From: Lachnoanaerobaculum sp. OBRC5-5 | GTDB lineage: Bacteria; Bacillota; Clostridia; Lachnospirales; Lachnospiraceae | Length of the DNA stretch: 64,000 nt | Assembly (NCBI RefSeq): GCF_000296385.1 | Contig: NZ_JH815185.1 | Span: forward strand, 470,013 to 534,012 | Reading direction: 5' to 3' | Shown here: piece by piece, positions 1-8,154 of the stretch | How the letters are laid out: every line of letters starts with the position of its first letter | Numbering within the stretch: position 1 is the first letter of the stretch | Notes under the pieces: generated by a model | Database searches by the model: none | What the model was told of the DNA's origin: nothing | Seen by the model: the letters and a program-made list of their open reading frames with translations, nothing else | Translations under genes and position numbers: made by a program

Positions 1-44
1 AATTAAAAAACAGTATTTTAATAATTAAAAAACAGTATTTTAAT
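1..44. repeat. Two tandem copies of a 22-bp AT-rich repeat
   Basis: Bases 1-22 and 23-44 are identical 22-mers with the core ACAGTATT. The array may continue to the left of the window. The reverse complement of the core (AATACTGTT followed by an A/T-rich TTAA) recurs in the 27-bp repeats at 1984-2037 on the other side of the DUF262 gene, so the two arrays face opposite ways. An operator role is possible but not shown. Confidence 0.85.
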
Positions 45-130
45 AAGGAGCCTATAATGGAGTGATATCGAAAGTGCAATTTGAAGACGATCAACTTGAA
101 ATAGATCTTTACAGCATATTAGAAATCAAT

Positions 131-166
131 GAAAAACCTATACCCTAATAATAGTTAGGGTATAGG
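131..166 (-). terminator. Intrinsic terminator of the DUF262 gene
   Basis: A perfect 12-bp inverted repeat (137-148 with 155-166, 6-base loop) lies 7 bases past the stop codon of the minus-strand gene. On the minus strand the stem is followed by a T-rich run (complement of 131-136). The plus strand has no T-run after the stem, so it acts leftward. Confidence 0.8.
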
Positions 167-172
167 AAAAAT

Positions 173-1798
173 TTATATAAAATCAGACACTTCTTTTATA
201 AAAGATTTTATTCTACTGATAATATTTTTTTCTCTCAGCTTTACTTCATTGTAGTCCCATTTATCAAGCTTTGATAAATCTTTGATATCCGCAAACTTTG
301 ACTCTTTGTAGGCTTTCTTTTTCTTTTTGAAAAATTCATTACTTGCACTTATATTTAGTTTTTTCTCAAACGGTGCAAGGTTGCCTAAAGTTTCCATTAC
401 TTCTTTTGCTTTCTGTTCATCCCAGTCATTATTATCAGACCACTTTCTTGGTAAGATATGCTCTATTTCTATATTAGAATTTAAAATTAAGTCATAAAAA
501 TCTTCAACACTCTGTGATTCATTCAAAAATCCACTTAGTAAGATAATTCCTCTTTTACATCTACCCAAATCTGCACTTTCAAGGTTATTATAGAATGTTT
601 TTAAATCATTACGCATATTTTCTATATACTCAGATAGGTAATTATCACAATGTTCTATTTTTGCACATACCTTAAATGTTGTATCTTTTACAGTATTAAC
701 AGAATTATATACAACACCCTTTATAAAATAATATGCTGTCGTTAACATTACCAGCTTCTTATATTCTTCATAATGTTCTTCAGGTAAGAATAACTCACCG
801 TCTTTTTTCCATATTAGATATTTATGCAAGAATACATATAAAGGATATCTCCAATATTGATTAGGGTAACTTTCTAAAATATTCCATAATGAATCATTAT
901 AGATACCTGTTTTTGTATCTATTATTGCATTTATTTTTTTTAGAGAAGCCATTACATTGCCTGTATTCTGTAGTCTACCTGTTTTAGACGAAAAATAAGA
1001 TCTTAGTCCCTTTTCCCTAGAAATATCATTTTCTTGAGCTCTACAGATGTACATTAAAATACGAAACAGGTCTTCTTGATCATCTAAGTCATTCCATTCG
1101 TCAATAAACTCCCCACGTTTAGAACTATCAATTCCGGCATAAAGCTTTGACTTAAATATATCTGCATCGCTTAATGATAGACCTCTGTTATTTATAGTCT
1201 CAAAAATATTTAAAGCATCATCTTCAGTTTCACATAATATCGGTAATAATACTACATTATCTAAAAATGTCAAAATAAGTTTATTTAATTCATCAGAAGT
1301 TTTTCCTTGTTTCCAATCTGAAATTTTATTCTTGAACATATCATAATTTATATAAAGTCTTGAATTTTTATCATCGCAATGGCCTTGTAAGATAATTTGT
1401 TCAAGATTCTTCTTATCATTTTCAATAACATCTGAATTTAATCTTATATTATTTGTGAGCTCTGAACTTAGCTTGTCTTTTGTCTTTAAACATTCCTCCA
1501 ATGCCTTTACTGTACCAGCATTATCAAAAAGTGCTCTGATAAGTAAAAGAAGTGTTGTCAGTCTTTGCTGCCCATCTATAACTGAAAACTTCTCATTTTC
1601 ATCAATTGGATGTACTACAATATTTCCTAAAAAATATTTATCTTTCTTATCATTTTCATTATGAAAATCAATTAGATCATCCCAAAGAGTTTCACATTGT
1701 TCCTGTTCCCATGAATATTCTCTTTGGAACATTGGAATCTGATATTCCCTAGAAAATATTGTTCTGATATCTTCAGGCTTTGCTGTTATAGTTTTCAT
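173..1798 (-). CDS. DUF262/DUF1524 domain protein (GmrSD-like)
   Basis: This 541-residue protein has the DUF262 hallmarks IPMFQREYSW (21-30) and DGQQR (75-79). It ends in a DUF1524 HNH-like region with IEHILP (His447) and a Gly-Asn-Leu plus Asn/Lys-rich tail. In characterised relatives (GmrSD, BrxU) DUF262 is a ParB-like, NTP-dependent domain and DUF1524 is the nuclease; together they cut modified phage DNA. Many solitary members have no assigned role. It stands alone on the minus strand with an AAGGAG ribosome site just upstream and its own terminator. AT-rich repeats lie on both sides. Family assignment is firm; a defence role is inferred. Confidence 0.85.
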   Translation of the reverse strand: MKTITAKPEDIRTIFSREYQIPMFQREYSWEQEQCETLWDDLIDFHNENDKKDKYFLGNIVVHPIDENEKFSVIDGQQRLTTLLLLIRALFDNAGTVKALEECLKTKDKLSSELTNNIRLNSDVIENDKKNLEQIILQGHCDDKNSRLYINYDMFKNKISDWKQGKTSDELNKLILTFLDNVVLLPILCETEDDALNIFETINNRGLSLSDADIFKSKLYAGIDSSKRGEFIDEWNDLDDQEDLFRILMYICRAQENDISREKGLRSYFSSKTGRLQNTGNVMASLKKINAIIDTKTGIYNDSLWNILESYPNQYWRYPLYVFLHKYLIWKKDGELFLPEEHYEEYKKLVMLTTAYYFIKGVVYNSVNTVKDTTFKVCAKIEHCDNYLSEYIENMRNDLKTFYNNLESADLGRCKRGIILLSGFLNESQSVEDFYDLILNSNIEIEHILPRKWSDNNDWDEQKAKEVMETLGNLAPFEKKLNISASNEFFKKKKKAYKESKFADIKDLSKLDKWDYNEVKLREKNIISRIKSFIKEVSDFI

Positions 1799-2172
1799 TA
1801 CCGTTTCTCCTTATATTTCATACAATAAAGCACTTATTATTTGAGTTCAGATTATAAACATTAATATTTTAAATTGCATGTAAAAATTTCTAAATTAAGG
1901 TTCAAATCACAAAATAGTATTAGATAAAGTGCCTATATGAACTGTATAAATATGATTCTATGTATTTATGATATAAAAGTCAATATTAAATAACATACTA
2001 TAATACTGTTTATTAAATAACATACTATAATACTGTTCATTTGGATGAAGCATGAAATTTTAAGATAGAGATTTAATTATATGTGAGAAAATGCTATTAT
2101 TATAGACAGAGAGGTGAAAGTATAAATTGTAAAACAGATAATGTATAATTAGTAATATTATTAATTGATTTT
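1799..2172. promoter_or_regulatory. AT-rich divergent intergenic region with candidate promoters
   Basis: This region separates the leftward DUF262 gene from the rightward DUF3841 gene. It holds an AAGGAG ribosome site for DUF262 near 1804, a minus-strand TATAAT candidate at 1851-1856, and a 27-bp tandem repeat at 1984-2037. I see no further gene; the short reading frames here have no convincing start. Confidence 0.4.
1984..2037. repeat. Two tandem copies of a 27-bp repeat carrying TATAAT
   Basis: 1984-2010 and 2011-2037 are identical. Each unit carries ACTATAATACTGTT, so a perfect -10-like TATAAT occurs at 1999-2004 and 2026-2031. The AATACTGTT core matches, in inverted orientation, the 22-bp repeats at 1-44. 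Repeated operator or promoter elements controlling the divergent genes are plausible. Confidence 0.85.
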
Positions 2173-2184
2173 ATGGAGTTTAGA

Positions 2185-2721
2185 ATGCTTTTATGGACTA
2201 TTCAACATAAGGCTGCTTATGATATTTTTCTTGAGACAGGTAGACTTATAGCAAATGAAAAATATTTATCGTTTGATGGTGGATTACGTTGTTATTATGA
2301 ATGGATTGCTGAACAGATGAAAAAACGTATTGGAATGCCGCCAGATGATGTAATATACCCTGTATGGGCGTGGTATCAATGGGAAGGTGTAAGAAAACGT
2401 CCTGATATGAGGATTCATAGATATGGAGGTAAGAAGGGAACACCTGTAGTTTTGCTAACTATAGATATACCTGACAATATGGTTTTACTGTCAGACTTTG
2501 ATATGTGGCATGTTGTATTGAATGACGGATATTTACCACTATATGATAAAGATGATATTGAAGATCCAAGTGAAGATGAAAAATTGAAAAGCTGGGAAAA
2601 TGTTTTTTGTATAGATGAAGTAACCGACTGTTGGTATGTACCGAAAACTACTCAAGCAACATTTTGGGAGTTAAAAAAGGAATGGTTTTTGAAGGCGGAG
2701 CATTTTGTTTTAGCCGGATAG
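2185..2721 (+). CDS. DUF3841 family protein
   Basis: The product is 178 residues from ATG 2185. That start is preferred over ATG 2173 because GGAG at 2175-2178 gives it a ribosome site with a 6-base gap, and the protein then begins MLLWTIQ as DUF3841 proteins usually do. Family-like features are the opening LWTIQ, the YEWIAEQM segment, the YPVWAW block and the late VLLSDFDMWHVVLN stretch. The biochemical function of DUF3841 is unknown. The gene ends 23 bases before an immunity-type gene, so the two may be co-transcribed. Family assignment is by pattern memory. Confidence 0.7.
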   Translation: MLLWTIQHKAAYDIFLETGRLIANEKYLSFDGGLRCYYEWIAEQMKKRIGMPPDDVIYPVWAWYQWEGVRKRPDMRIHRYGGKKGTPVVLLTIDIPDNMVLLSDFDMWHVVLNDGYLPLYDKDDIEDPSEDEKLKSWENVFCIDEVTDCWYVPKTTQATFWELKKEWFLKAEHFVLAG

Positions 2722-2744
2722 AACTGTATTTAGAGAGGTATCAC

Positions 2745-3347
2745 ATGGGAATATTTGATTCATTTAAAAAGAACAAAAAATCAGTTTGGGAAAAGTTTGT
2801 AGAAAAGTATAAGCCGGGTAAGGAGCTTGTAAAGCCTTCAGAGCATATAATAGGTGCCTGTAGGAGTGCCGGAGTGAATGAGAGTATCCTTCGGTTTATG
2901 GAAAATTATGGTTTCGGTAACTACGGTGACGGCATTATAAAGCTCATAGATCCTGAAGACTATATGGACAGCTTTTATAAATGGCTCGGAAAAGAGGACT
3001 ATTCGCGAATTCCGTTTATGATGACTGGATTTGGAGATTTGTTTTATTTCAGGAATCTGGGTGACGGCGAATATGATATATCCTTTTTGAATATACACTA
3101 CAGAAATATTTCTGTAGCAGCATATACTGTGGAGGAGTTTGTAGAATATCTTATAGACAGTGAGGTTGAAGAAAAAATATTAAGGCGTAAACTTTTTGAT
3201 GAGGCGAAAGCTAAATTTGGAGTTTTGCCTTTAAATGAGATATATTTCTTTGCCCCTGCACTTGTGACAGGAGGTACTGAAGAAATAAAGTATGTCAATA
3301 AAGGAGACGCAGCCGTACATCAGAGCATATTGTTTGATTGGGGTTGA
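2745..3347 (+). CDS. GAD-like / T6SS immunity protein Tdi1-type domain protein
   Basis: A 200-residue product starts at ATG 2745 after AGAGAGG. The N-terminal part (WEKFVEKYKPGKELVKPSE) resembles the GAD-like domain. The C-terminal part (GDLFYFRNLG ... FFAPALVTGG) resembles DUF1851, the Tdi1-type immunity fold. Such proteins often act as toxin-neutralising immunity factors in polymorphic toxin systems, or as orphan immunity genes. No cognate toxin is visible nearby. A second copy of the first 21 codons occurs at 5855. Immunity function is inferred. Confidence 0.65.
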   Translation: MGIFDSFKKNKKSVWEKFVEKYKPGKELVKPSEHIIGACRSAGVNESILRFMENYGFGNYGDGIIKLIDPEDYMDSFYKWLGKEDYSRIPFMMTGFGDLFYFRNLGDGEYDISFLNIHYRNISVAAYTVEEFVEYLIDSEVEEKILRRKLFDEAKAKFGVLPLNEIYFFAPALVTGGTEEIKYVNKGDAAVHQSILFDWG

Positions 3348-3492
3348 GAATTTTACATTATATATTTATGTAGACGCTTACATAATATACAGATATATGG
3401 AAAATTTTATCTGATATCTTTGATAGGGGAAATTAGTAATTTAAATGCTTAAAATGCTGTATTGAATAAATTATAGGTGTGGAAGAGTTAAG
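3348..3492. other. Short intergenic region with a small inverted repeat
   Basis: This holds a 7-bp inverted repeat, TTATGTA / TACATAA (3366-3372 and 3379-3385), without a following T-run. It may be a weak transcription end for the upstream gene or an operator for the HNH gene. A GGAAGAG ribosome site precedes the HNH start. Confidence 0.3.
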
Positions 3493-4326
3493 ATGAGTAA
3501 CAATATTGATAATGGATATAGAGCAAATATAGTATATTCAATTCTTGATGCAGATAAGATAATAGAATTTGATACGATAGTTGAAATACTTAACAAATGT
3601 TTCGGTAAAAATTACAGAGGGTTTCAGAGGGCTTTTGTTATATTAGATAATAATGGGACTGCTTTTTGGGCGCCCAAATTTGGATGTAATAAGAAAAAAA
3701 CACGATGGCAAAATTCGTTAGTAGATGATGGAGATACTATTATTGAAAAGGATTCTGAAGGAAAGATAGGGTTAAGTGATATTGTTAACAGTAACATCAG
3801 AGTTACATTTACATGTTTAAACGGTAAATATAGATTCCTTGGGGTATATAAGTTTGATGAAAAGAAGTCTGAGCCGAATTTAAGGATATTTAGGAGAATA
3901 TACAAGGTAATAGACTTGGCACCTTATTCTTTAGAAAAGGAGAGGAGCAATTTAACAATAGAAATTCAAGAGGCAAAAAAGATTCCTGTGGAAGTCTTGA
4001 AGCGACAGGCTGAGGAAGAGTCACATAGTCAAGCAGATAGACGTAGTTATGAGGGAATGATTTATATCAGAAATTCTAAGGTTGCCGCTTATACAAAGAT
4101 AAGAGCGGCAGGAATATGTCAGTTATGTGGACAGCCTGCTCCATTTAAGGATAAAGACGGAGAACCGTTTTTAGAAAATCATCATATTGTGTGGCTCAGT
4201 AGAGGTGGAACCGACACAATTGATAATACCTGTGCATTGTGTCCGAATTGTCATCGTAAAATGCATATTCTGGATATGCAGGAAGATGTGGATAAATTGA
4301 TTAGGATAGCAAAAGGGTTGGATTAA
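3493..4326 (+). CDS. HNH endonuclease
   Basis: This 277-residue protein has a C-terminal HNH nuclease with zinc pairs Cys209/Cys212 and Cys250/Cys253, the ENHH motif (228-231, likely catalytic His) and the closing CPNCHRKMH. The N-terminal ~150 residues (GTAFWAPKFG, RFLGVYKFDEKK, FRRIYKVIDL) form a separate domain I cannot name; by architecture it may recognise DNA. The layout recalls McrA-type modification-dependent enzymes. It sits with DUF262, Fic and immunity-like genes. HNH assignment is firm; a restriction role is inferred. Confidence 0.8.
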   Translation: MSNNIDNGYRANIVYSILDADKIIEFDTIVEILNKCFGKNYRGFQRAFVILDNNGTAFWAPKFGCNKKKTRWQNSLVDDGDTIIEKDSEGKIGLSDIVNSNIRVTFTCLNGKYRFLGVYKFDEKKSEPNLRIFRRIYKVIDLAPYSLEKERSNLTIEIQEAKKIPVEVLKRQAEEESHSQADRRSYEGMIYIRNSKVAAYTKIRAAGICQLCGQPAPFKDKDGEPFLENHHIVWLSRGGTDTIDNTCALCPNCHRKMHILDMQEDVDKLIRIAKGLD

Positions 4327-4357
4327 ATATTGTTTGATGGGGGATTATATTTTTATT

Positions 4358-5041
4358 ATGATTTACTTGAATAAAGAAAAATTAAATATAAAAGATAAAG
4401 TAATCACCCTATACAAGTCATCTGATACAAATGCTCCTCTTATTGTTTTTAATACTTTTGAAGGTGATGGAGAAGATGTATATCAAGCATTGCAGAATAT
4501 GGGCTGCACTTCCATAAATTTACTTGTTATTGGAAATATTGATTGGAATCATGATATGTCACCATGGTATATACCTTCAATCTATTCTAAAGAAAAATCT
4601 TTTAGCGGCGGTGCAGATGAGTATCTTAGATTGCTTATAGATAACATTTTGCCAAAGGCAAATGAGAAGATAGATGGAGAACCTGGATTTACAGGAATAA
4701 CAGGATATTCACTTGCAGGTCTTTTTGCTGTTTATGCTATGTATAAAACTGATGCATTTGACAGAGTGGCAAGTATGTCGGGCTCACTTTGGTTTCATGA
4801 CTTTATTGAATACTGCAAAAGAAATGATTGTAGGAAGTTACCTGATAAAATCTATTTTTCTCTGGGGGATAAAGAGGCAAATACACGCAATCCTGTATTA
4901 AAAACTGTAGAAGGTAATACAAGAGAGCTTTCAGAGTATTTTAAGAAACTTGGGAGCGAGGTGATATTTGAATTAAATCCGGGTAATCATTTCACAGATA
5001 CAATTCTTCGCAGTGCAAAGGGTATAAAGGCAATTTTATAG
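4358..5041 (+). CDS. Alpha/beta hydrolase, esterase-like
   Basis: The product is about 227 residues with nucleophile elbow GYSLAG (Ser118), a candidate acid in SLGDKE (Asp171) and catalytic His211 in PGNHF. The layout suits an enterochelin-esterase/esterase-D-like serine hydrolase. The substrate is unknown and no signal peptide is evident. The start is uncertain: TTG 4334 and ATG 4337 are in frame and none has a good ribosome site. I chose ATG 4358 because GGGGG lies upstream at 4339-4343. Confidence 0.65.
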   Translation: MIYLNKEKLNIKDKVITLYKSSDTNAPLIVFNTFEGDGEDVYQALQNMGCTSINLLVIGNIDWNHDMSPWYIPSIYSKEKSFSGGADEYLRLLIDNILPKANEKIDGEPGFTGITGYSLAGLFAVYAMYKTDAFDRVASMSGSLWFHDFIEYCKRNDCRKLPDKIYFSLGDKEANTRNPVLKTVEGNTRELSEYFKKLGSEVIFELNPGNHFTDTILRSAKGIKAIL

Positions 5042-5072
5042 TTTTTATTAAAAGTTTAAAAGGGAATACAAA

Positions 5073-5846
5073 ATGGGAGAATATAAACCACCGTTTCATA
5101 TGACGGACAGAATTACAAATCTTGTAGCTGCAATTAGTGAGCAGGTTGGAAGAATTACAGTACTTTCACATGGAAAGCTAAATCCGCATTTAAGAAAAGA
5201 AAATAGAATAAAAACAATCCATTCTTCACTTGCCATTGAACAAAATTCACTTTCTTTAGAACAGGTGACTGCTATACTTGATGGAAAGAGAATTTTGGGA
5301 AATCCTAATGAAATACGTGAAGTTAAGAATGCTTATGAAACATATGAGTTAATGCTTTCATTGGATCCTAATTCAGTAAAAGATTTACTTAAAGCACATC
5401 GGGTTATGATGGAAGGGTTGATCCCTGAAAATGGAACATTTAGAAGTGGTGGAGTAGGAATTTTTGATGGTGATGTTGTTGTACATATGGCTCCACCTGC
5501 CAAATTTGTACCTATGCAAATTCAAGAACTGTTTGAATGGTATAAGAATTCAGAAATGCATCCACTGATTAAAAGTGCTATTTTTCATTATGAATTTGAG
5601 TTTATTCATCCTTTTGCAGATGGAAATGGGCGTATTGGAAGGATGTGGCATAGCTTATTACTTGGTAAATGGAATGAACTGTTTTATTGGCTGCCAATTG
5701 AAGAGTTGATAAGAAGCAGACAACAAGATTATTATGATTCACTTGGAAAGTCGGACAAAGAAGCTGACAGTTATGCTTTTGTAGAATTAATACTTGAGAT
5801 TATACTTACAACTCTTGAAGAGACAGTTGTGGTTGGAGATATGTAA
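5073..5846 (+). CDS. Fic family protein (AMP-transferase)
   Basis: A 257-residue Fic protein with an intact active site, HPFADGNGRIGR (179-190): catalytic His179 and the GNGR phosphate loop. An N-terminal helix SSLAIEQN (51-58) resembles the self-inhibitory (S/T)xxxE(G/N) motif, with Gln in the position after Glu. AAAGGGA precedes the ATG. Fic enzymes usually transfer AMP to a protein hydroxyl. It lacks the C-terminal winged helix found in its degenerate relative at 23607, with which it shares the start pattern EYxPxFxMxDRxxNL. The target is unknown. Confidence 0.9.
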   Translation: MGEYKPPFHMTDRITNLVAAISEQVGRITVLSHGKLNPHLRKENRIKTIHSSLAIEQNSLSLEQVTAILDGKRILGNPNEIREVKNAYETYELMLSLDPNSVKDLLKAHRVMMEGLIPENGTFRSGGVGIFDGDVVVHMAPPAKFVPMQIQELFEWYKNSEMHPLIKSAIFHYEFEFIHPFADGNGRIGRMWHSLLLGKWNELFYWLPIEELIRSRQQDYYDSLGKSDKEADSYAFVELILEIILTTLEETVVVGDM

Positions 5847-5854
5847 GGTGGGTT

Positions 5855-5920
5855 ATGGGATTATTAGATTCATTTAAAAAGAACAAAAAATCGGTTTGGA
5901 ATAAGTTTATAGAAAAATGA
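5855..5920 (+). pseudogene. Truncated 5' copy of the Tdi1-type immunity gene
   Basis: 21 codons, MGLLDSFKKNKKSVWNKF and three more, then a stop. They match the start of the protein at 2745 at 17 of 21 positions, and the DNA also matches closely, after which similarity stops. It begins 8 bases after the Fic gene. It is a remnant of a second immunity-type gene, or a scar of the event that placed the HNH-hydrolase-Fic segment between two copies. Confidence 0.8.
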
Positions 5921-5931
5921 ATGGTAAATTA

Positions 5932-5990
5932 AAATGACTTTCACATTTTTAAAGTTTCGTCTTGAAAATGAGAAAGTCATTTATATTTTT
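5932..5990. terminator. Terminator between convergent genes
   Basis: An 11-bp inverted repeat (5932-5942 with 5972-5982) encloses a second stem (CATTTT / AAAATG). On the plus strand it is followed by a T-rich run. It lies between the end of the Fic region and the stop codon of the minus-strand gene ending at 5989. Confidence 0.65.
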
Positions 5991-6774
5991 ACTTGAACTG
6001 TATAGGAGTACTGTTTTTTGGTCTTAAAGAAATTGCGGCTCCTATAGCACCGGCATATCTTCCTAGATGATGTGTATGGATTTTTTTGCCAAGCTTTTGT
6101 GACATCAACTCTATAAAATACGGTGTATAGCTAAGTCCGCCTGTAAGCATGATTTCATCTAGGATACCATGCTTTTGAGCGAGGTTTATAACCTTATTGG
6201 CTACGGAATCTATTACTCCGGCGGCTATATTTTCTCTTTTTTCACCGGATCCTATATAGCTGATAATCTCCGATTCTGCAAAGACTGTACACATAGAGCT
6301 TATAGACAGAGAATCACCAACGGATGCGAGAGCATAAAGCTCTTCAAAGTCTGTGCCCAGTCTGTTCGCCATGACTTCGATAAATTTACCTGTACCTGCC
6401 GCACATTTATCATTCATTAGGAAGTCTCTTACCATACCGTTTTCAAGGCTGATTATCTTTGTATCCTGACCGCCTATATCTATGACGGTTCCGTCAACTC
6501 CAAACAGAGCATAGGCACCCTTGGCATGGCAGGTTATTTCTGTTATAACCTTATCTGCATAATCTACGCAGATTCTTCCGTATCCGGTTGCGGCACAGTT
6601 CATATTTTCAGAAAGTCCGTCATCTTGTAGCCTTTGTAAAATATTTTTCGCAGTTTCCTTACTGTTCCAGCCTGTAGGTATACAAAAAGATTTGACGAGT
6701 TTTTCATCATCAAGTACTACCACCTTTGAGGCGGTGGATCCTATATCTATACCTACATAATATTGTTTATCCAT
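5989..6774 (-). CDS. Acyl-CoA dehydratase activase-type ATPase (reductase partner of double-cubane protein)
   Basis: A 261-residue protein of the BadF/BadG/HgdC ATPase family, with the ASKHA phosphate loops DIGSTASK (10-17) and DIGGQDTK (99-106). Cys124 (NDKCAAGTGK) and Cys162 (SMCTVFAES) are the two cysteines per monomer that bridge a [4Fe-4S] cluster in the dimer. In the family, ATP hydrolysis drives low-potential electron transfer to a partner iron-sulfur protein. The partner is encoded 20 bases upstream in the same operon. The size matches E. coli YjiL and the reductase of the Carboxydothermus double-cubane protein. Confidence 0.88.
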   Translation of the reverse strand: MDKQYYVGIDIGSTASKVVVLDDEKLVKSFCIPTGWNSKETAKNILQRLQDDGLSENMNCAATGYGRICVDYADKVITEITCHAKGAYALFGVDGTVIDIGGQDTKIISLENGMVRDFLMNDKCAAGTGKFIEVMANRLGTDFEELYALASVGDSLSISSMCTVFAESEIISYIGSGEKRENIAAGVIDSVANKVINLAQKHGILDEIMLTGGLSYTPYFIELMSQKLGKKIHTHHLGRYAGAIGAAISLRPKNSTPIQFK

Positions 6775-6794
6775 TTATTAAGTCTATCCTCTCG

Positions 6795-7943
6795 TTATAC
6801 AGCTACAGTTTCAAGGAATGCCTCAAGTCTTGTGTTTATCTGTCCGACATCTGCCTTTGAATAATCTGTTTCTATCTTCAGATAAGGTACACCTTTGGCA
6901 ACTACAGCCTTTTTAACATTGAATGATTCTATAGAGAAGGTATGGCATGCCTGAAGTATTATTTCAACCACTCCATCTACCTGATATTCATCTATCATAT
7001 CTGTTATAAAGCCGAGTCTGCTGTCATTAGGACTCATTACGGAGCAATTGATATTCAGATATTTTTTTGCAAGGGCTTTTGCTACAGGTAGAGTGGTATC
7101 TACCTTTTCAATCTTTTCTCTGTTTGTACTGCAATTGTCAAATGCAACTACATCCGCACCAAGCTCCTCCAAAACTTTAATGGTTTTATCTCGTACACCG
7201 CCGTTTGGACATCCTGTTATCAATATTCTAGGTTTTCTTGCTACCTTACCCTTATAATTTGCCTCCCAATCTGCCTTTACTTCATCAATTCTTTGTCTTA
7301 TCTGCTTACAACGTTCTTCCATACTTGGTATAAAACTAAGTGTATCAAGTTTGGTTCCGATTTCATAACCTGAGATTGGAGACGGATTGAGTTTTCCAAG
7401 TTCAAGGTATTCGAGTACCAGATCTCTTTCGGCATTTTTTAGTAATATTGCTTTTTTGACATCTTCCTCGGTAATGGTTACACCATAGAAATCTTCAAGC
7501 TTTTTCCAAAACTTATGTATTTCTGCCTCCCACATATTTAGAGCAATTTCATCTCTTGAAGACGGAAGTTGCATAACATAGGTTTCTTTCAAATCATTCA
7601 TAAGCTCAAACATTTTCTTTTTTCCGTCACAGGTGGTTTCACCTACTATAAAGTCGGAAAAATAAAAATATGGGCAGGTATCGGTAAGAGCAAAACCGTA
7701 ACTTGCCTTTATCAACGGACAAAGATTTGAGGGTAGATGCGCTTCTGCAGCACTTATAGGCTCTTCGCTGGTTGCACAAAGAGATACGGGTATGGCACCT
7801 GCCGCTATAATCAGCTCTGTAGGAACAAATGAGCAATAAGTTCCTACAATTTTTCCACCATTGTCCTTGTGCTCCTTCATTTTCATAAAGCCGGCTTTTC
7901 TTGCATCTGTAAAAGACTCGAAGTTATCCGGAAGTCGTAACAT
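6795..7943 (-). CDS. Double-cubane-cluster-type anaerobic reductase (2-hydroxyacyl-CoA dehydratase D family)
   Basis: A 382-residue member of the HgdB/HgdC-partner superfamily, the size of E. coli YjiM. Candidate cluster cysteines are Cys37 (GTYCS), Cys75 (SNLCP), Cys105 (TTCDG) and Cys333 (LQACHTFS). In true dehydratases the enzyme has two different subunits and a CoA-transferase nearby. Here there is one subunit plus its ATPase and no CoA gene, which fits the double-cubane protein family that reduces small molecules. AAGGAGG precedes the start. The physiological substrate is unknown. Choice of subfamily is inferred from length and gene context. Confidence 0.8.
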   Translation of the reverse strand: MLRLPDNFESFTDARKAGFMKMKEHKDNGGKIVGTYCSFVPTELIIAAGAIPVSLCATSEEPISAAEAHLPSNLCPLIKASYGFALTDTCPYFYFSDFIVGETTCDGKKKMFELMNDLKETYVMQLPSSRDEIALNMWEAEIHKFWKKLEDFYGVTITEEDVKKAILLKNAERDLVLEYLELGKLNPSPISGYEIGTKLDTLSFIPSMEERCKQIRQRIDEVKADWEANYKGKVARKPRILITGCPNGGVRDKTIKVLEELGADVVAFDNCSTNREKIEKVDTTLPVAKALAKKYLNINCSVMSPNDSRLGFITDMIDEYQVDGVVEIILQACHTFSIESFNVKKAVVAKGVPYLKIETDYSKADVGQINTRLEAFLETVAV

Positions 7944-7999
7944 AATGAAATCCTCCTTATTTATAAAATATCACTATTTCAATAAAAATGTATAGATAA

Positions 8000-8028
8000 A
8001 TTATATAAAAAATAAGGTAAATCCTCAA
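8000..8028 (-). promoter_or_regulatory. Promoter of the double-cubane reductase operon
   Basis: On the minus strand a TTGAGG -35 (complement of 8023-8028), a 17-base spacer and a perfect TATAAT -10 (complement of 8000-8005) lie 57 bases upstream of the start codon. Confidence 0.6.
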
Positions 8029-8110
8029 TATATTTAGTGATTTAATTTTTCAATATGTGAATGGCATTATTCGATATAATGAATAAATGATAATATATTT
8101 ATAGCATATA

Positions 8111-8138
8111 TAAAAAAGCCGGGTTTAAATACCGGCTT
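8111..8138 (-). terminator. Intrinsic terminator of the Nmad3-like gene
   Basis: Stem AAGCCGG / CCGGCTT (8116-8122 with 8132-8138), followed on the minus strand by a run of T (complement of 8112-8117), about 17 bases after the stop codon of the gene ending at 8155. Confidence 0.8.
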
Positions 8139-8154
8139 GAATTAAGAACAAAAA

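Noticed and set aside
62-148. 28-codon frame (GTG 62, VISKVQFEDDQLEIDLYSIL and on) with AAGGAG at 45-50
   Set aside because: The well-placed ATG at 57 is in another frame and stops after two codons, and the stop of the long frame lies in the terminator stem. It may be a gene remnant but I cannot support it as a gene.
1455-1664. Plus-strand open frame antisense to the DUF262 gene
   Set aside because: It has no ribosome site and no recognisable domain, and the minus-strand protein across it has clear family motifs.
1-2037. AT-rich repeats as a CRISPR array
   Set aside because: The copies are adjacent with no spacers, only two per site, and no cas gene is present.
6169-6420. Plus-strand open frame antisense to the dehydratase activase
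   Set aside because: It runs opposite to a well-supported gene with catalytic motifs and has no start signal.
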